21,852 bases of DNA from an uncultured bacterium (GCA_905215195.1 CAJMPF010000005.1:1-21852), one strand, 5' to 3'; positions 10,945-17,840 are shown, counted from the stretch's first letter. Notes: generated from the sequence alone by a model not told the origin. Numbers and translations are program-made.

Positions 10945-11535
10945 ATGACCGAGATGTTCGAGCCGACGATTCGCCTGGCGACGCCCGATGATGCGCCGGC
11001 GTTGCTTGCCATCTATGAGCCGTATGTGCGCCAGACGGCGATTACCTGCGAATACGAGGTGCCGAGCGTTGAGGAGTTCGCCGGGCGCATCGAGCGTACG
11101 CTCAAGCGCTATCCGTATCTGGTGATGGAACTGGACGGGCGTCCGGTAGGTTATGCCTATGTGAGTCCGCTCAACAGCCGCGAGGCATATGACTGGTCGG
11201 TCGAGACGTCGATCTATCTGGCGCGCGATGTGCGCCACGGCGGGCTGGGCCGCAAGCTGCACGATGCGCTCAAGCAATGCCTGATTGCGATGGGCATCAC
11301 CAACATGTGCGCGCTCATTGCCGTGCCGCACGACAAGGACGACGAGTATCTAACGCACAACAGTCAGGATTTCCATGCCCATATGGGCTACCGCCTGGTG
11401 GGCGCCTTCGATCGCTGTGCCCAAAAGTTCGGCCGCTGGTACGACATGTGCTGGATGGAGTTGGTCCTGGCCGAGCGCACGCCCAACCAACCCAAGCCAA
11501 CCTGGTTCCCCGACCTCCCCAAACCTACCATTTAG
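10945..11535 (+). CDS. GNAT N-acetyltransferase (phosphinothricin acetyltransferase-like)
   Basis: The 196-residue protein matches the single-domain GNAT family near Pat/MnaT. The N-terminus IRLATPDDAPALLAIY is the usual first strand and helix, VGYAYVSPLNSREAY lies in the substrate region, and R97-HGGLG-R103 is the acetyl-CoA pyrophosphate loop. The C-terminal GYRLVGAFDRCAQKFGRWYD fits the family. It would acetylate a small amine such as methionine sulfone or a toxic amino acid analogue; that substrate range is family knowledge, not read here. ATG 10945 follows GGGAGAAGGG; an earlier in-frame start at 10879 would encode the terminator stem and is rejected. The last codons and stop are formed by the repeat at 11517-11561. 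Confidence 0.85.
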   Translation: MTEMFEPTIRLATPDDAPALLAIYEPYVRQTAITCEYEVPSVEEFAGRIERTLKRYPYLVMELDGRPVGYAYVSPLNSREAYDWSVETSIYLARDVRHGGLGRKLHDALKQCLIAMGITNMCALIAVPHDKDDEYLTHNSQDFHAHMGYRLVGAFDRCAQKFGRWYDMCWMELVLAERTPNQPKPTWFPDLPKPTI

Positions 11536-11561
11536 GGACAGGTTTATTTTGGCAGGTTAGC
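11517..11561 (-). repeat. 45-nt hairpin repeat with GGGACAG core, inverted degenerate copy between convergent genes
   Basis: On the minus strand this reads AACCTGCC...AAATAAACCTGTCCCT...GGTAGGTT, matching the elements at 19015-19059 and 21148-21193. The arms pair over about 9 bp. It contains the stop codon of the acetyltransferase (TAG ending at 11535) and of the minus-strand GntR gene (11557-11559). It may act as a two-way terminator. Confidence 0.7.
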
Positions 11562-12279
11562 CGATTGGTTCGGTGTATTTGGCGCGGTCGGTGCGTTGGA
11601 TGCGCTTAGAGACATGGAGCGGTCGGCCGTCGGTGTCGTAGACGTAGTCGGTGATTAGGATCAGCGCCTGCCCGCGCTCGACGTTGAGCAAAAACGCCTC
11701 GTTTTGCGAGGCATAGCACACCTCAAAGGTCTTATGTCCCTGTGCTGGCGCGCGATGGAATTCTTGGCGCAGCGTCGCGTAGAGCGAACCGTTGATATCG
11801 CGATCGATGAGCGTCTCGAAGCTTGGCGGCAGGTAGGTGGTCTCCAAGCACAGTGGCGCATCGTCCAGATAACGCAGGCGGACAAGTTTGACGAGCTTGC
11901 TGCCCACGGCGGCGTCAAAGAACTTAGCTATGCTGCCGGCCGCCTTGGCAAAGCCCGAGTCTACGGTGCGCGTGGTGGGCTTCATGCCCTGGCCTTCGAC
12001 CTGCTTGGTATAGCTCGAAAACACCAGGTTGTTCTCGTGGAGCGCGGGCGTGTCGGCCACAAAGGCGCCGCGCCCGCGCTCGGTTCGAACCAGACCCTCA
12101 TCAACGAGCACCTTAAGGGCATGGCGCACGGTGCTGCGCGACAGCCCCGATTCGTCCATGAGCTCCATCTCGGACGGCAGCCTGTCTTCGCGTGCGTAGA
12201 TGCCGGCGGCGATGCGGTCGCGAAGCGTACCCGCCAAGCGCTCGTATTGGCTCAGTTTCTTTTTAGATGAAGCGTTCAT
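11557..12279 (-). CDS. GntR-family regulator with UTRA domain
   Basis: The 240-residue protein has an N-terminal winged helix-turn-helix (about residues 10-75; LPSEMELMDESGLSRSTVRH is the recognition region) and a UTRA ligand-binding domain (about 95-235), as in HutC, FrlR and DgaR-type sugar regulators. It would be a cytosolic repressor released by a phosphorylated sugar or amine-sugar. It is divergent from the SIS deglycase gene at 12485, and the 205-nt gap holds repeated TGTAT-type sites likely to be its operators, so it probably controls that gene and itself. The start ATG (12277-12279) has only a weak ribosome site. The ligand is inferred from the neighbours. Confidence 0.9.
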   Translation of the reverse strand: MNASSKKKLSQYERLAGTLRDRIAAGIYAREDRLPSEMELMDESGLSRSTVRHALKVLVDEGLVRTERGRGAFVADTPALHENNLVFSSYTKQVEGQGMKPTTRTVDSGFAKAAGSIAKFFDAAVGSKLVKLVRLRYLDDAPLCLETTYLPPSFETLIDRDINGSLYATLRQEFHRAPAQGHKTFEVCYASQNEAFLLNVERGQALILITDYVYDTDGRPLHVSKRIQRTDRAKYTEPIG

Positions 12280-12289
12280 GCGATCAGCC

Positions 12290-12307
12290 TGTATCTAACT
12301 TGTATGC
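12290..12307 (+). promoter_or_regulatory. Putative GntR operator O1
   Basis: TGTATCTAACTTGTATGC lies just upstream of the GntR start. It matches the site at 12429-12446 at 17 of 18 bases. Position fits autoregulation. Confidence 0.55.
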
Positions 12308-12322
12308 TTACCGAACAAAGCA

Positions 12323-12338
12323 TGTATCCAACATGACA
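12323..12338 (+). promoter_or_regulatory. Putative GntR operator O2 (divergent half)
   Basis: TGTATCCAACATGACA shares TGTAT-N-NAAC with O1 and O3, and with its flank forms the inverted repeat CATGT-ATCCA-ACATG. It is weaker than the other two sites. Confidence 0.4.
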
Positions 12339-12428
12339 ATAAAACCGCTGGTAACGGATTGCCGAAAACCTTACCAACAAAATTTCTAGGACAAATATAG
12401 CATACAACTAGTCGACATAACCAAAACA

Positions 12429-12446
12429 TGTATGTAACTTGTATGC
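12429..12446 (+). promoter_or_regulatory. Putative GntR operator O3
   Basis: TGTATGTAACTTGTATGC is nearly identical to O1 and lies 38 nt before the deglycase ATG, downstream of an AT-rich stretch with TATAGC (12396-12401) that may be the -10 box. Binding here would block the start of the deglycase transcript. Confidence 0.55.
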
Positions 12447-12484
12447 CATCGAGAGCATCAAACGAGAAGAAAGGCTGATGCACG

Positions 12485-13477
12485 ATGACTACTCAGGAAC
12501 AGGTTAAGGATGTCGTCTCCCAGGTTTTGGTTGACAAGGCAGACAAGGGCGGCATCAAGCGCGTCGTGTGGATTGGCGCCGGCGGATCCAACGGCGGCAA
12601 CTATCCTGCCCAGTACTTTATGGAGCACGAGGCCACGCAGGTCGTGAGCTCCAGCTACACCAGCAACGAATTCGTGCACGCAACCCCGGCCTACGTCAAC
12701 GAGAACACCCTGGCCGTCGTCGTGTCCATGCGCGGCACCAAGGAGACCATCGTCGCCGCCCAGGTCGCCAAGGACCACGGCGCCAGCACCATCGCCATCT
12801 ATGTTGACGAGTCCGGCCTCACCGAGGTCTGCGACTACAAGATCCAGTATGACAGCCTGGCCGTCGACGAGTCCTGCATGGGCCGCACCAACTCCGCCGT
12901 CGTGACCATGATCGCCATGGAGCTTACGCAGCAGACCGAGGGCTATGCCGAGTACGAGACCGCTATGGCCGCGTTCGACTTGGTCGACCCCATCTATCGC
13001 AAGGCCGTCGAGTACACCCGTCCGCTCGCTGCCAAGTGGGCCGAGCAGAACGCCGACAAGCCCTGCATCAACGTGATGGCTCAGGGCCCGCTCTTTGGTG
13101 CCGCCTACGTCTTTAGCATCTGCAACGTGCAGGAGATGCTGCAGATCGACTCCTGCACCATCAACACCTGCGACTTCTTCCACGGCCCCTTCGAGATCCT
13201 GGACAAGCGCACCTCGCTGTTCCAGCTCATCAGCGTCGGCCGCAGCCGCTGCAACGACGAGCGCGGTATCCGCTTCGTCAACCAGTACGGTGGCGAGCGC
13301 GTCTATCAGCTCGACGCCAAGGAGCTCGGCCTCAACGACATCAAGGACAGCGTGAGTGAGTACTTCAACCACCTGATCTTTGCCCCAATCCTCAACAACG
13401 TGTACATGCGTGCGCTCTCTGTCGTCACCCACAAGGACTACATGACGCGCCGCTACATGTGGAAGCTTGAGTATTAG
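12485..13477 (+). CDS. SIS-domain sugar-phosphate deglycase (FrlB/GfrE/GfrF-like), first copy
   Basis: The 330-residue protein has two SIS sugar-phosphate-binding domains. VVWIGAGGSNGGNYPAQYF and VVSMRGTKETIVAA form the first phosphosugar site; CDFFHGPFEI lies in the second domain and the chain ends MTRRYMWKLEY, like the C-terminus of FrlB. Glu 217 and His 233 are 16 residues apart, the spacing I recall for the catalytic pair of FraB (E214/H230) and FrlB (E224/H240). It should hydrolyse a 6-phosphorylated Amadori-type or glucosyl-amine compound to hexose 6-phosphate and free amine in the cytosol. It is divergent from the GntR gene and codon use is strongly biased to C-ending codons. An alternative is a GlmS-like isomerase domain protein, but the glutaminase half is absent. 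Confidence 0.82.
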   Translation: MTTQEQVKDVVSQVLVDKADKGGIKRVVWIGAGGSNGGNYPAQYFMEHEATQVVSSSYTSNEFVHATPAYVNENTLAVVVSMRGTKETIVAAQVAKDHGASTIAIYVDESGLTEVCDYKIQYDSLAVDESCMGRTNSAVVTMIAMELTQQTEGYAEYETAMAAFDLVDPIYRKAVEYTRPLAAKWAEQNADKPCINVMAQGPLFGAAYVFSICNVQEMLQIDSCTINTCDFFHGPFEILDKRTSLFQLISVGRSRCNDERGIRFVNQYGGERVYQLDAKELGLNDIKDSVSEYFNHLIFAPILNNVYMRALSVVTHKDYMTRRYMWKLEY

Positions 13478-13504
13478 TTACGCGGTTTTACCAAACCGCG
13501 TAAC
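13477..13504 (+). terminator. Perfect hairpin at the deglycase stop codon
   Basis: GTTACGCGGTTT (13477-13488) pairs perfectly with AAACCGCGTAAC (13493-13504) over a TACC loop. The stem begins in the last base of the stop codon. There is no T tract, so it may stabilise the 3' end or work with the adjacent repeat rather than act as a classic terminator. Confidence 0.5.
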
Positions 13505-13636
13505 GGCTCGACGCTGCGCGGTCCGCATTTGGGCAATCTGACGTTCAACTTCAAGGGCGCGACCAGAAGGTCAGCGCCCTTTCGTTTCACGTCACCTTGC
13601 CTCAAATGCGGCCCGCTCGCTGACTTATGCTCAACC
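13505..13636. repeat. 132-nt structured intergenic repeat, copy 2
   Basis: It shares GGNTCGACGCTGC, CATTTGGGCAATCTGAC, CACCTTGCC.CAAATG and CTTATGCTCAACC with the element at 8725-8855. The main stem pairs 13518-13536 with 13597-13616 using a different outer sequence (GCGG...CCGC against AAACG...CGTTT in copy 1). The inner hairpin pairs AAGGGCGC-GACC (13553-13564) with GGTC-A-GCGCCCTT (13569-13581) over an AGAA loop. Confidence 0.75.
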
Positions 13637-13692
13637 AGCGGCGCCTTAGACGTTGGGAACGTTCCTTTTCTGCCGGCAGTTGGGGACAGTCC

Positions 13693-13749
13693 TAGTCGTT
13701 GGGGGGCGTTCTTGAATGACCAGTCATTTAAGTGCGTCCCCAATGACTA
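13693..13749. repeat. 57-nt near-perfect hairpin element beside a GGGGACAG motif
   Basis: TAGTCGTTGGGG (13693-13704) pairs with CCCCAATGACTA (13738-13749), and the pairing continues inward to the centre (GAATGAC with GTCATTT) with several G-T wobbles and few mismatches. TTGGGGACAGTCC immediately precedes it. It lies between the deglycase and the EamA transporter gene. It looks like a small palindromic mobile repeat; function unknown. Confidence 0.65.
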
Positions 13750-13796
13750 CCCAATGAGTATGTGGGAGCAGATTTTTCCGTTCGCCGATTTGTGTC

Positions 13797-13824
13797 TTGA
13801 AAAATGTATATAACGACTATAACG
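13797..13824 (+). promoter_or_regulatory. Promoter and operator candidate of the EamA gene
   Basis: TTGAAA (13797-13802) and TATAAC (13818-13823) could be -35 and -10 boxes, with a short 15-bp spacer. Bases 13808-13824 read on the minus strand as CGTTATAGTCGTTATAT, which matches the minus strand of the PTS promoter site (15096-15114) at 14 of 17 bases. A regulator bound here would cover the -10 region. Confidence 0.45.
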
Positions 13825-13864
13825 TAGTGTGAAACATATTGGAAACAATACCGAGGAGGCTGCG

Positions 13865-14947
13865 TTGAAGAAAAGCAATCTGGGCTATGTGCTGGTGCTG
13901 ATCGCCGCGCTTATGTGGGGCAGCATCGGAATCTTTGTAAACGGCATTGCGGCCATGGGCGTTTCGTCTCAGAGCATGGCGGCCTTTCGCTTGTTGGTCG
14001 GAGCGCTTATCTTGGCGCCGGTCCTGATGTTTATGGGCTGCCGTCCGGGTGAGGGGTCTACCGTGGCTCAGGGTCCGCTGGCTCTGTTCAAGGCAAGTCC
14101 TAAAGAGCTCGTTCCCTGCGCGCTTGTCGGTATCGTCGGTTTAGCCGCCGCCAACACCTGCTATTACGAGTGCATGGGCGAGGTGGGCATGTCCACGGCC
14201 TCGGTGCTGCTCTACACCTCGCCGGTGTTTGGCGTCATGCTCGGCCGCGTGCTTTATCGCGAGGACGTGACCCCCAACAAGCTCGTTGCCATTGTCTTTA
14301 ACATCGTTGGCTGCGTGCTTGCAGTGACCAATGGTGACCTTTCCGGTTTTCATTTTTCGGTTTGGGGCGTCACGTCGGGCGTGATTGCAGGCCTTTGTGG
14401 TGCGTCACTCGCGGTGTTTAGCCGGATAGCAACCAAGACGGTCCACCCGCTGGCTGTCACGTTTTGGGGCTTTGTTTTTGGCGGTGCGGTTATGGCAGCT
14501 ATCGCGGCTCCGTGGCCGGATGTCGCCGCGGCAATGTCGCCACAGTTGCTGCTGCTGTTCCTTGGTTTTGGACTCATCCCCACAGCCGTGGCCTACATCC
14601 TATATATGCAGGGTCTGTCCATGGGACTCGAGACATCGAAGGTTCCCGTCGTAATGTCTTTCGAGACGGTCGTCACCGTACTGGTGGGCATTGGTGTCTA
14701 TGCCGAGCCCGCCGGCGCGATCAAGGTCCTGGGCATTGTGCTGGTGCTCGCGTCCATCCTGATTATGAACACCGACTTCTCCAAGCTGCGCAACAGTGTG
14801 TTTGTCGGTCATGTCGTTGAGAGCATGACCTTTAAGCCCAACGCGTGGTGGACAGAGAAATCGCAGGACATGGATCTGTTTAAGGAACGCACGGGCATTG
14901 CCTTGGAGCCCACCGTGCAAGAAAGCCCCTGGTACTTCGTGCGATAG
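13865..14947 (+). CDS. EamA-family (DMT superfamily) transporter
   Basis: The roughly 360-residue protein has about ten transmembrane helices in two EamA repeats (about residues 5-140 and 160-300), with GYVLVLIAALMWGSIGIFV at the start, then a 50-residue soluble tail ending ESPWYFVR. The family moves amino acids, sugars or other metabolites across the inner membrane, often outward. I prefer the TTG start at 13865, because GAGGAGG (13853-13859) stands 5 nt before it; the GTG at 13829 lies inside the promoter region. It sits between the two catabolic blocks and shares an operator-like motif with the PTS promoter. Exporting the amino acid released by the deglycases is a possible job, but that is inference. 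Its codon use is less biased than that of the flanking PTS genes. Confidence 0.85.
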   Translation: MKKSNLGYVLVLIAALMWGSIGIFVNGIAAMGVSSQSMAAFRLLVGALILAPVLMFMGCRPGEGSTVAQGPLALFKASPKELVPCALVGIVGLAAANTCYYECMGEVGMSTASVLLYTSPVFGVMLGRVLYREDVTPNKLVAIVFNIVGCVLAVTNGDLSGFHFSVWGVTSGVIAGLCGASLAVFSRIATKTVHPLAVTFWGFVFGGAVMAAIAAPWPDVAAAMSPQLLLLFLGFGLIPTAVAYILYMQGLSMGLETSKVPVVMSFETVVTVLVGIGVYAEPAGAIKVLGIVLVLASILIMNTDFSKLRNSVFVGHVVESMTFKPNAWWTEKSQDMDLFKERTGIALEPTVQESPWYFVR

Positions 14948-15026
14948 GGGGTTGCGCGCGGCGTCCGACCTGGGGTTATCCCGCCGTCGCCGGCCTGCCC
15001 AGCCCCCACGTTTCAAGTGCGTTAAA

Positions 15027-15064
15027 CCCGCGAACGGTCGTTTTTCACCCGCAAACGGTCTTTA
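15027..15064 (+). repeat. Tandem direct repeat upstream of the PTS promoter
   Basis: CCCGCGAACGGTCGTTTTT (15027-15045) and CCCGCAAACGGTCTTTA (15048-15064) are copies with a 21-nt period, two helical turns, so a bound protein would meet both on one DNA face. They lie 35-70 nt upstream of the likely -10 box and suggest an activator site. Confidence 0.5.
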
Positions 15065-15095
15065 TACTAATTAGCAATATAAGCAACGTATAAGA

Positions 15096-15114
15096 CGTTA
15101 TAATGACCATAACG
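15096..15114 (+). promoter_or_regulatory. Operator-like palindrome over the PTS -10 region
   Basis: CGTTATAATGACCATAACG has inverted half-sites CGTTAT and ATAACG. It overlaps TATAAT (15099-15104), the best -10 candidate, with only a weak -35. GGAGGAGG follows (15119-15126), 4 nt before the EIIAB start. The site resembles the one at 13808-13824, and its half-site recurs at 21236-21242. Confidence 0.55.
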
Positions 15115-15130
15115 AAAAGGAGGAGGCAAG

Positions 15131-16054
15131 ATGAATCAGATCATTCTCGCATCTCATGGCGGCCTGGCCGCAGGCGCCAAAGACACGCTCGAGATGGTTC
15201 TCGGCGACGTGTCGAACGTCCACGTCGTGTCGCTTGCTCGTGACGACAAGGAGCCCATCACCAACAAGGTGGACGCCATGATCGCCACGTTCAACGCGGA
15301 CGACACCGTCTATGTGCTGACCGATATGCTCGGCAGCTCGGTCAACAACAACATGGTCGAGCTTTCCAAGAACGGCACGAAGTTCACGGTTGTCAGCGGT
15401 TTCAATATTCCGCTGGCGCTGACGCTCGCTATGAGCCCCGCCCCCATCAAGGATGCCGAGCTCGCGGCCCTCATCAACGAGGCCCGCACCGGTCTGACCA
15501 ACCCCAATGCACCGGTCGAGGCTGCCGCGGCTCCCGCCAAGAAGGCCAAGGCGCCCCGTCACAGCTCCGGTCCCGCCAAGATCGTCCTCGCACGTCTTGA
15601 CTACCGTCTGCTGCACGGCCAGGTCGTCTTTACCTGGACCACCAAGGTTCAGGCCGAGCGCATCATCGTCGTCGACAACGCTGCCGCCAACGATGACATC
15701 AAGAAGGGCGCTCTTAAGCTGGCCAAGCCCCAGGGCGTGCGCCTGAACGTCTTCACCGTCGAGCGTGCCCTCGCCAAGATGGACAAGCTCAACACCCTCG
15801 GCGAGCGCGTCATGTTCGTCTTTGGCAACACTGCCGAGATGCTGCAGTTCTGCCAGGGCTACAAGCTCGACGCCATCAACCTGGGCGCCACCGCCAACCA
15901 CGACGGTGCCGATCAGGTCGGCGGCAAGGACAGCTCCGTCTTCCTCGATGCCACCCAGAAGGCCGATATCAACCAGCTGCTCGACATGGGCATCAAGCTC
16001 TACGTCCAGCAGACCCCCACGTATCAGAGCGTCGACATCGACGCCAAGCTGTAA
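15131..16054 (+). CDS. Mannose-family PTS EIIA-EIIB fusion
   Basis: The 307-residue cytosolic protein fuses two PTS domains. EIIA (about residues 1-125) has its phosphorylated His 9 in ILASHGGLAAGAKDTLEM. An Ala/Pro/Lys linker (about 127-146) follows. EIIB (about 148-307) has its His 162 in ARLDYRLLHGQVVFTW. Phosphate passes from HPr to EIIA His, to EIIB His, to the incoming sugar at C6. The A-B order and linker are as in ManX; in Salmonella gfr the two are separate proteins. It is the first gene of an operon with EIIC (36 nt) and EIID. Codon use is strongly biased, suggesting high expression. The substrate is inferred from the deglycases to be an Amadori-type sugar amine; mannose or an amino sugar remains possible. 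Confidence 0.93.
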   Translation: MNQIILASHGGLAAGAKDTLEMVLGDVSNVHVVSLARDDKEPITNKVDAMIATFNADDTVYVLTDMLGSSVNNNMVELSKNGTKFTVVSGFNIPLALTLAMSPAPIKDAELAALINEARTGLTNPNAPVEAAAAPAKKAKAPRHSSGPAKIVLARLDYRLLHGQVVFTWTTKVQAERIIVVDNAAANDDIKKGALKLAKPQGVRLNVFTVERALAKMDKLNTLGERVMFVFGNTAEMLQFCQGYKLDAINLGATANHDGADQVGGKDSSVFLDATQKADINQLLDMGIKLYVQQTPTYQSVDIDAKL

Positions 16055-16090
16055 TCAACCAGGCTTTTGCCTGACTGAAAGGAGAAGGGT

Positions 16091-16885
16091 ATGAATACGT
16101 TCATCAGTGCGGTGCTCGTCGGCCTCGTCGGCGTGTTCTGCATGTGGGACTCCCGCCTGCTCGGTCGTCTTAACTTCGAGCAGCCCCTCGTTGGTGCTAC
16201 GCTCGTCGGTCTGCTGCTGGGCGATGTGCCCACCGGCCTTGCCGTCGGTGCCGCCGTCGAGCTCGTGTCCATGGGCCTGGTGCAGGTCGGCGCCGCCGTT
16301 CCGCCCGATATGGTCCTGGGCGGCATCGTGGCCGCTGCCTTTGCGTGCCTGACCGATGCTTCTGCCGAGACCGCCATGACGATCGCCATCCCGGTCGCCG
16401 TCCTGGGTCAGCTCCTCGGCATCGTGTTCCGTTCCATCATCGCCGCCCTCACCCATGTGGCAGATAACGCGATCGATAACGGAAAGTTCAAGACCGCCTA
16501 CCGTATGCACATCTGCGCCGGCTCCGGTCTGTACGCTCTCATGTACTTCCTGCCGATCTTCCTCGCCGTCTTTGTCGGCACCGACCTGGTCCAGACCATC
16601 GTCAACATGGTTCCCGAGTGGCTGTCCACTGGTCTTAACGTTTCGACCAAGATCATGACCGCCTACGGCTTGGCCCTGCTGCTCACCATGATGATCAAGA
16701 AGGGTATGACTCCGTTCCTGTTCATCGGTTTCCTGCTCGCCGCTTACCTCAACCTGTCCGTCATCGCGGTCGCTCTGATCGGTGTGTGCCTGGCTGTCGT
16801 CTTCATGGGCTTCAAGTTCAACGGTTCCCATGCAGCCGCCGGTGTCGATTCCGATTACGATCCGCTCGAAGACGACGAAGACTAA
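16091..16885 (+). CDS. Mannose-family PTS EIIC component
   Basis: The 264-residue membrane protein is the EIIC channel subunit of the ManY/LevF/GfrC type. The N-terminal helix NTFISAVLVGLVGVFCMWDS and the Gly-rich LLLGDVPTGLAVGAAVELVS are typical, followed by several more helices and an acidic tail (DYDPLEDDED). With EIID it forms the membrane translocator that carries the sugar to EIIB for phosphorylation. GAAAGGAGAAGGG precedes ATG 16091. Its TAA stop overlaps the AAGGAGG site used by EIID, which points to translational coupling. Confidence 0.93.
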   Translation: MNTFISAVLVGLVGVFCMWDSRLLGRLNFEQPLVGATLVGLLLGDVPTGLAVGAAVELVSMGLVQVGAAVPPDMVLGGIVAAAFACLTDASAETAMTIAIPVAVLGQLLGIVFRSIIAALTHVADNAIDNGKFKTAYRMHICAGSGLYALMYFLPIFLAVFVGTDLVQTIVNMVPEWLSTGLNVSTKIMTAYGLALLLTMMIKKGMTPFLFIGFLLAAYLNLSVIAVALIGVCLAVVFMGFKFNGSHAAAGVDSDYDPLEDDED

Positions 16886-16898
16886 GGAGGAACACACT

Positions 16899-17732
16899 AT
16901 GGCAACCGCAACCAAGGACGTGTCCCTGAACAAGAAGGTCAGCCAGTTCTTCTGGCGCTCCTGGGCCATCCAGGCCTCTTGGAACTACGAGCGTCAGATG
17001 AACATGGGCTTCCTCTACGGCATGGTTCCCACGCTCGATCGCCTCTATCCGGATGAGTCCGACCCCAAGCAGCTCGCTGCTAAGAAAGAGGCTTACCACC
17101 GTCACATGGCGTTCTACAACTGCACCCCGCAGACGAGCGCTTTCATCCTGGGCCTCGCCGCCTCCATGGAGGAGGAGTACGCCAAGGATCCTGAGAACTT
17201 CGATCCCGATTCGATCAACGCGGTCAAGACCTCCCTCATGGGTCCGCTTTCCGGCATCGGTGACTCCTTCTTCCAGGGCACCATCCGCGTTATCGCCTTT
17301 GGTCTGGGCGTTCAGCTGGCTCAGCAGGGCTCCATCATGGGCCCGATCCTGGCCATGCTCATCTCCATCGTCCCCGCTGTGCTGATCACTTGGTTCGCAG
17401 CCAAGATGGGCTATCAGGGCGGCCACGAGTACCTGAGCAAGCTTCAGGGCGGCGACCTCATGGAGAAGCTCATGTATGTCTGCGGCATCGTGGGTCTTAT
17501 GTCCGTGGGCGGCATGATCGCCACGCTGATCGGCGCCACCACCCCGCTGCAGTTCGCTGACGGCACCGTTGTGATCCAGGACATCCTGGACGGCATGATG
17601 CCCCAGATGATCTCCCTTGGCCTCACCGGCCTTATGTACTGGCTCATCAAGAAGAACGTCAACACCGGTTGGCTTCTCGTGATCGCCATCGTGGGCGGCA
17701 TCGCCCTCTCCGCGGCCGGCATCCTGGCCTAG
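16899..17732 (+). CDS. Mannose-family PTS EIID component
   Basis: The 277-residue protein is the EIID subunit (ManZ/LevG/GfrD type). FFWRSWAIQASWNYERQMNMGFLYGMVP is the family's N-terminal signature region, SLMGPLSGIGDSFFQGT is the conserved central loop, and membrane helices follow, ending at SAAGILA. It pairs with EIIC in the membrane. ATG 16899 is chosen because AAGGAGG (16884-16890) precedes it by 8 nt; the open frame from 16782 overlaps EIIC. Length is normal. A GC hairpin and a palindrome separate it from the second deglycase gene. Confidence 0.93.
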   Translation: MATATKDVSLNKKVSQFFWRSWAIQASWNYERQMNMGFLYGMVPTLDRLYPDESDPKQLAAKKEAYHRHMAFYNCTPQTSAFILGLAASMEEEYAKDPENFDPDSINAVKTSLMGPLSGIGDSFFQGTIRVIAFGLGVQLAQQGSIMGPILAMLISIVPAVLITWFAAKMGYQGGHEYLSKLQGGDLMEKLMYVCGIVGLMSVGGMIATLIGATTPLQFADGTVVIQDILDGMMPQMISLGLTGLMYWLIKKNVNTGWLLVIAIVGGIALSAAGILA

Positions 17733-17766
17733 TCGCGACCAAGCGTCCAACCGCTTTCCCCCGGGG

Positions 17767-17797
17767 GCCTGCCTGGCATCCCATACCCCAGGCAGGC
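17767..17797 (+). terminator. Hairpin inside the PTS operon, partial terminator or processing site
   Basis: GCCTGCCTGG (17767-17776) pairs perfectly with CCAGGCAGGC (17788-17797) over an 11-nt loop and is followed by TTCCATCCCT, a poor U tract. It may reduce read-through into the downstream deglycase gene or protect the 3' end of the PTS mRNA. Confidence 0.5.
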
Positions 17798-17809
17798 TTC
17801 CATCCCTAA

Positions 17810-17840
17810 ATGTGTCAAAGGGACAGTCCCTTTGACACAT
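17810..17840. repeat. Perfect 31-nt palindrome with GGGACAG core
   Basis: ATGTGTCAAAGGGAC (17810-17824) and GTCCCTTTGACACAT (17826-17840) are exact inverse complements around a single A. The GGGACAG core is shared with the 45-nt hairpins (11517, 19015; one base changed at 21148) and with GGGGACAG at 13682. It resembles REP-like palindromes spread by tyrosine transposases; that link is inferred, since no transposase is in the window. Confidence 0.75.

Noticed and set aside
8707..11331. Long open minus-strand frame (874 codons) opposite the PAP2, aldolase and acetyltransferase genes
   Set aside because: It is a shadow in high-GC DNA: rich in His, Arg and Ala, no known motifs, and opposite three well-supported genes.
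13829..13864. GTG start at 13829 for the EamA gene
   Set aside because: It overlaps the promoter-like region and has no ribosome site; TTG 13865 has GAGGAGG at ideal spacing.
15027..15064. CRISPR-like repeat
   Set aside because: Only two imperfect copies with a 21-nt period and no spacers; a regulatory tandem repeat fits better.
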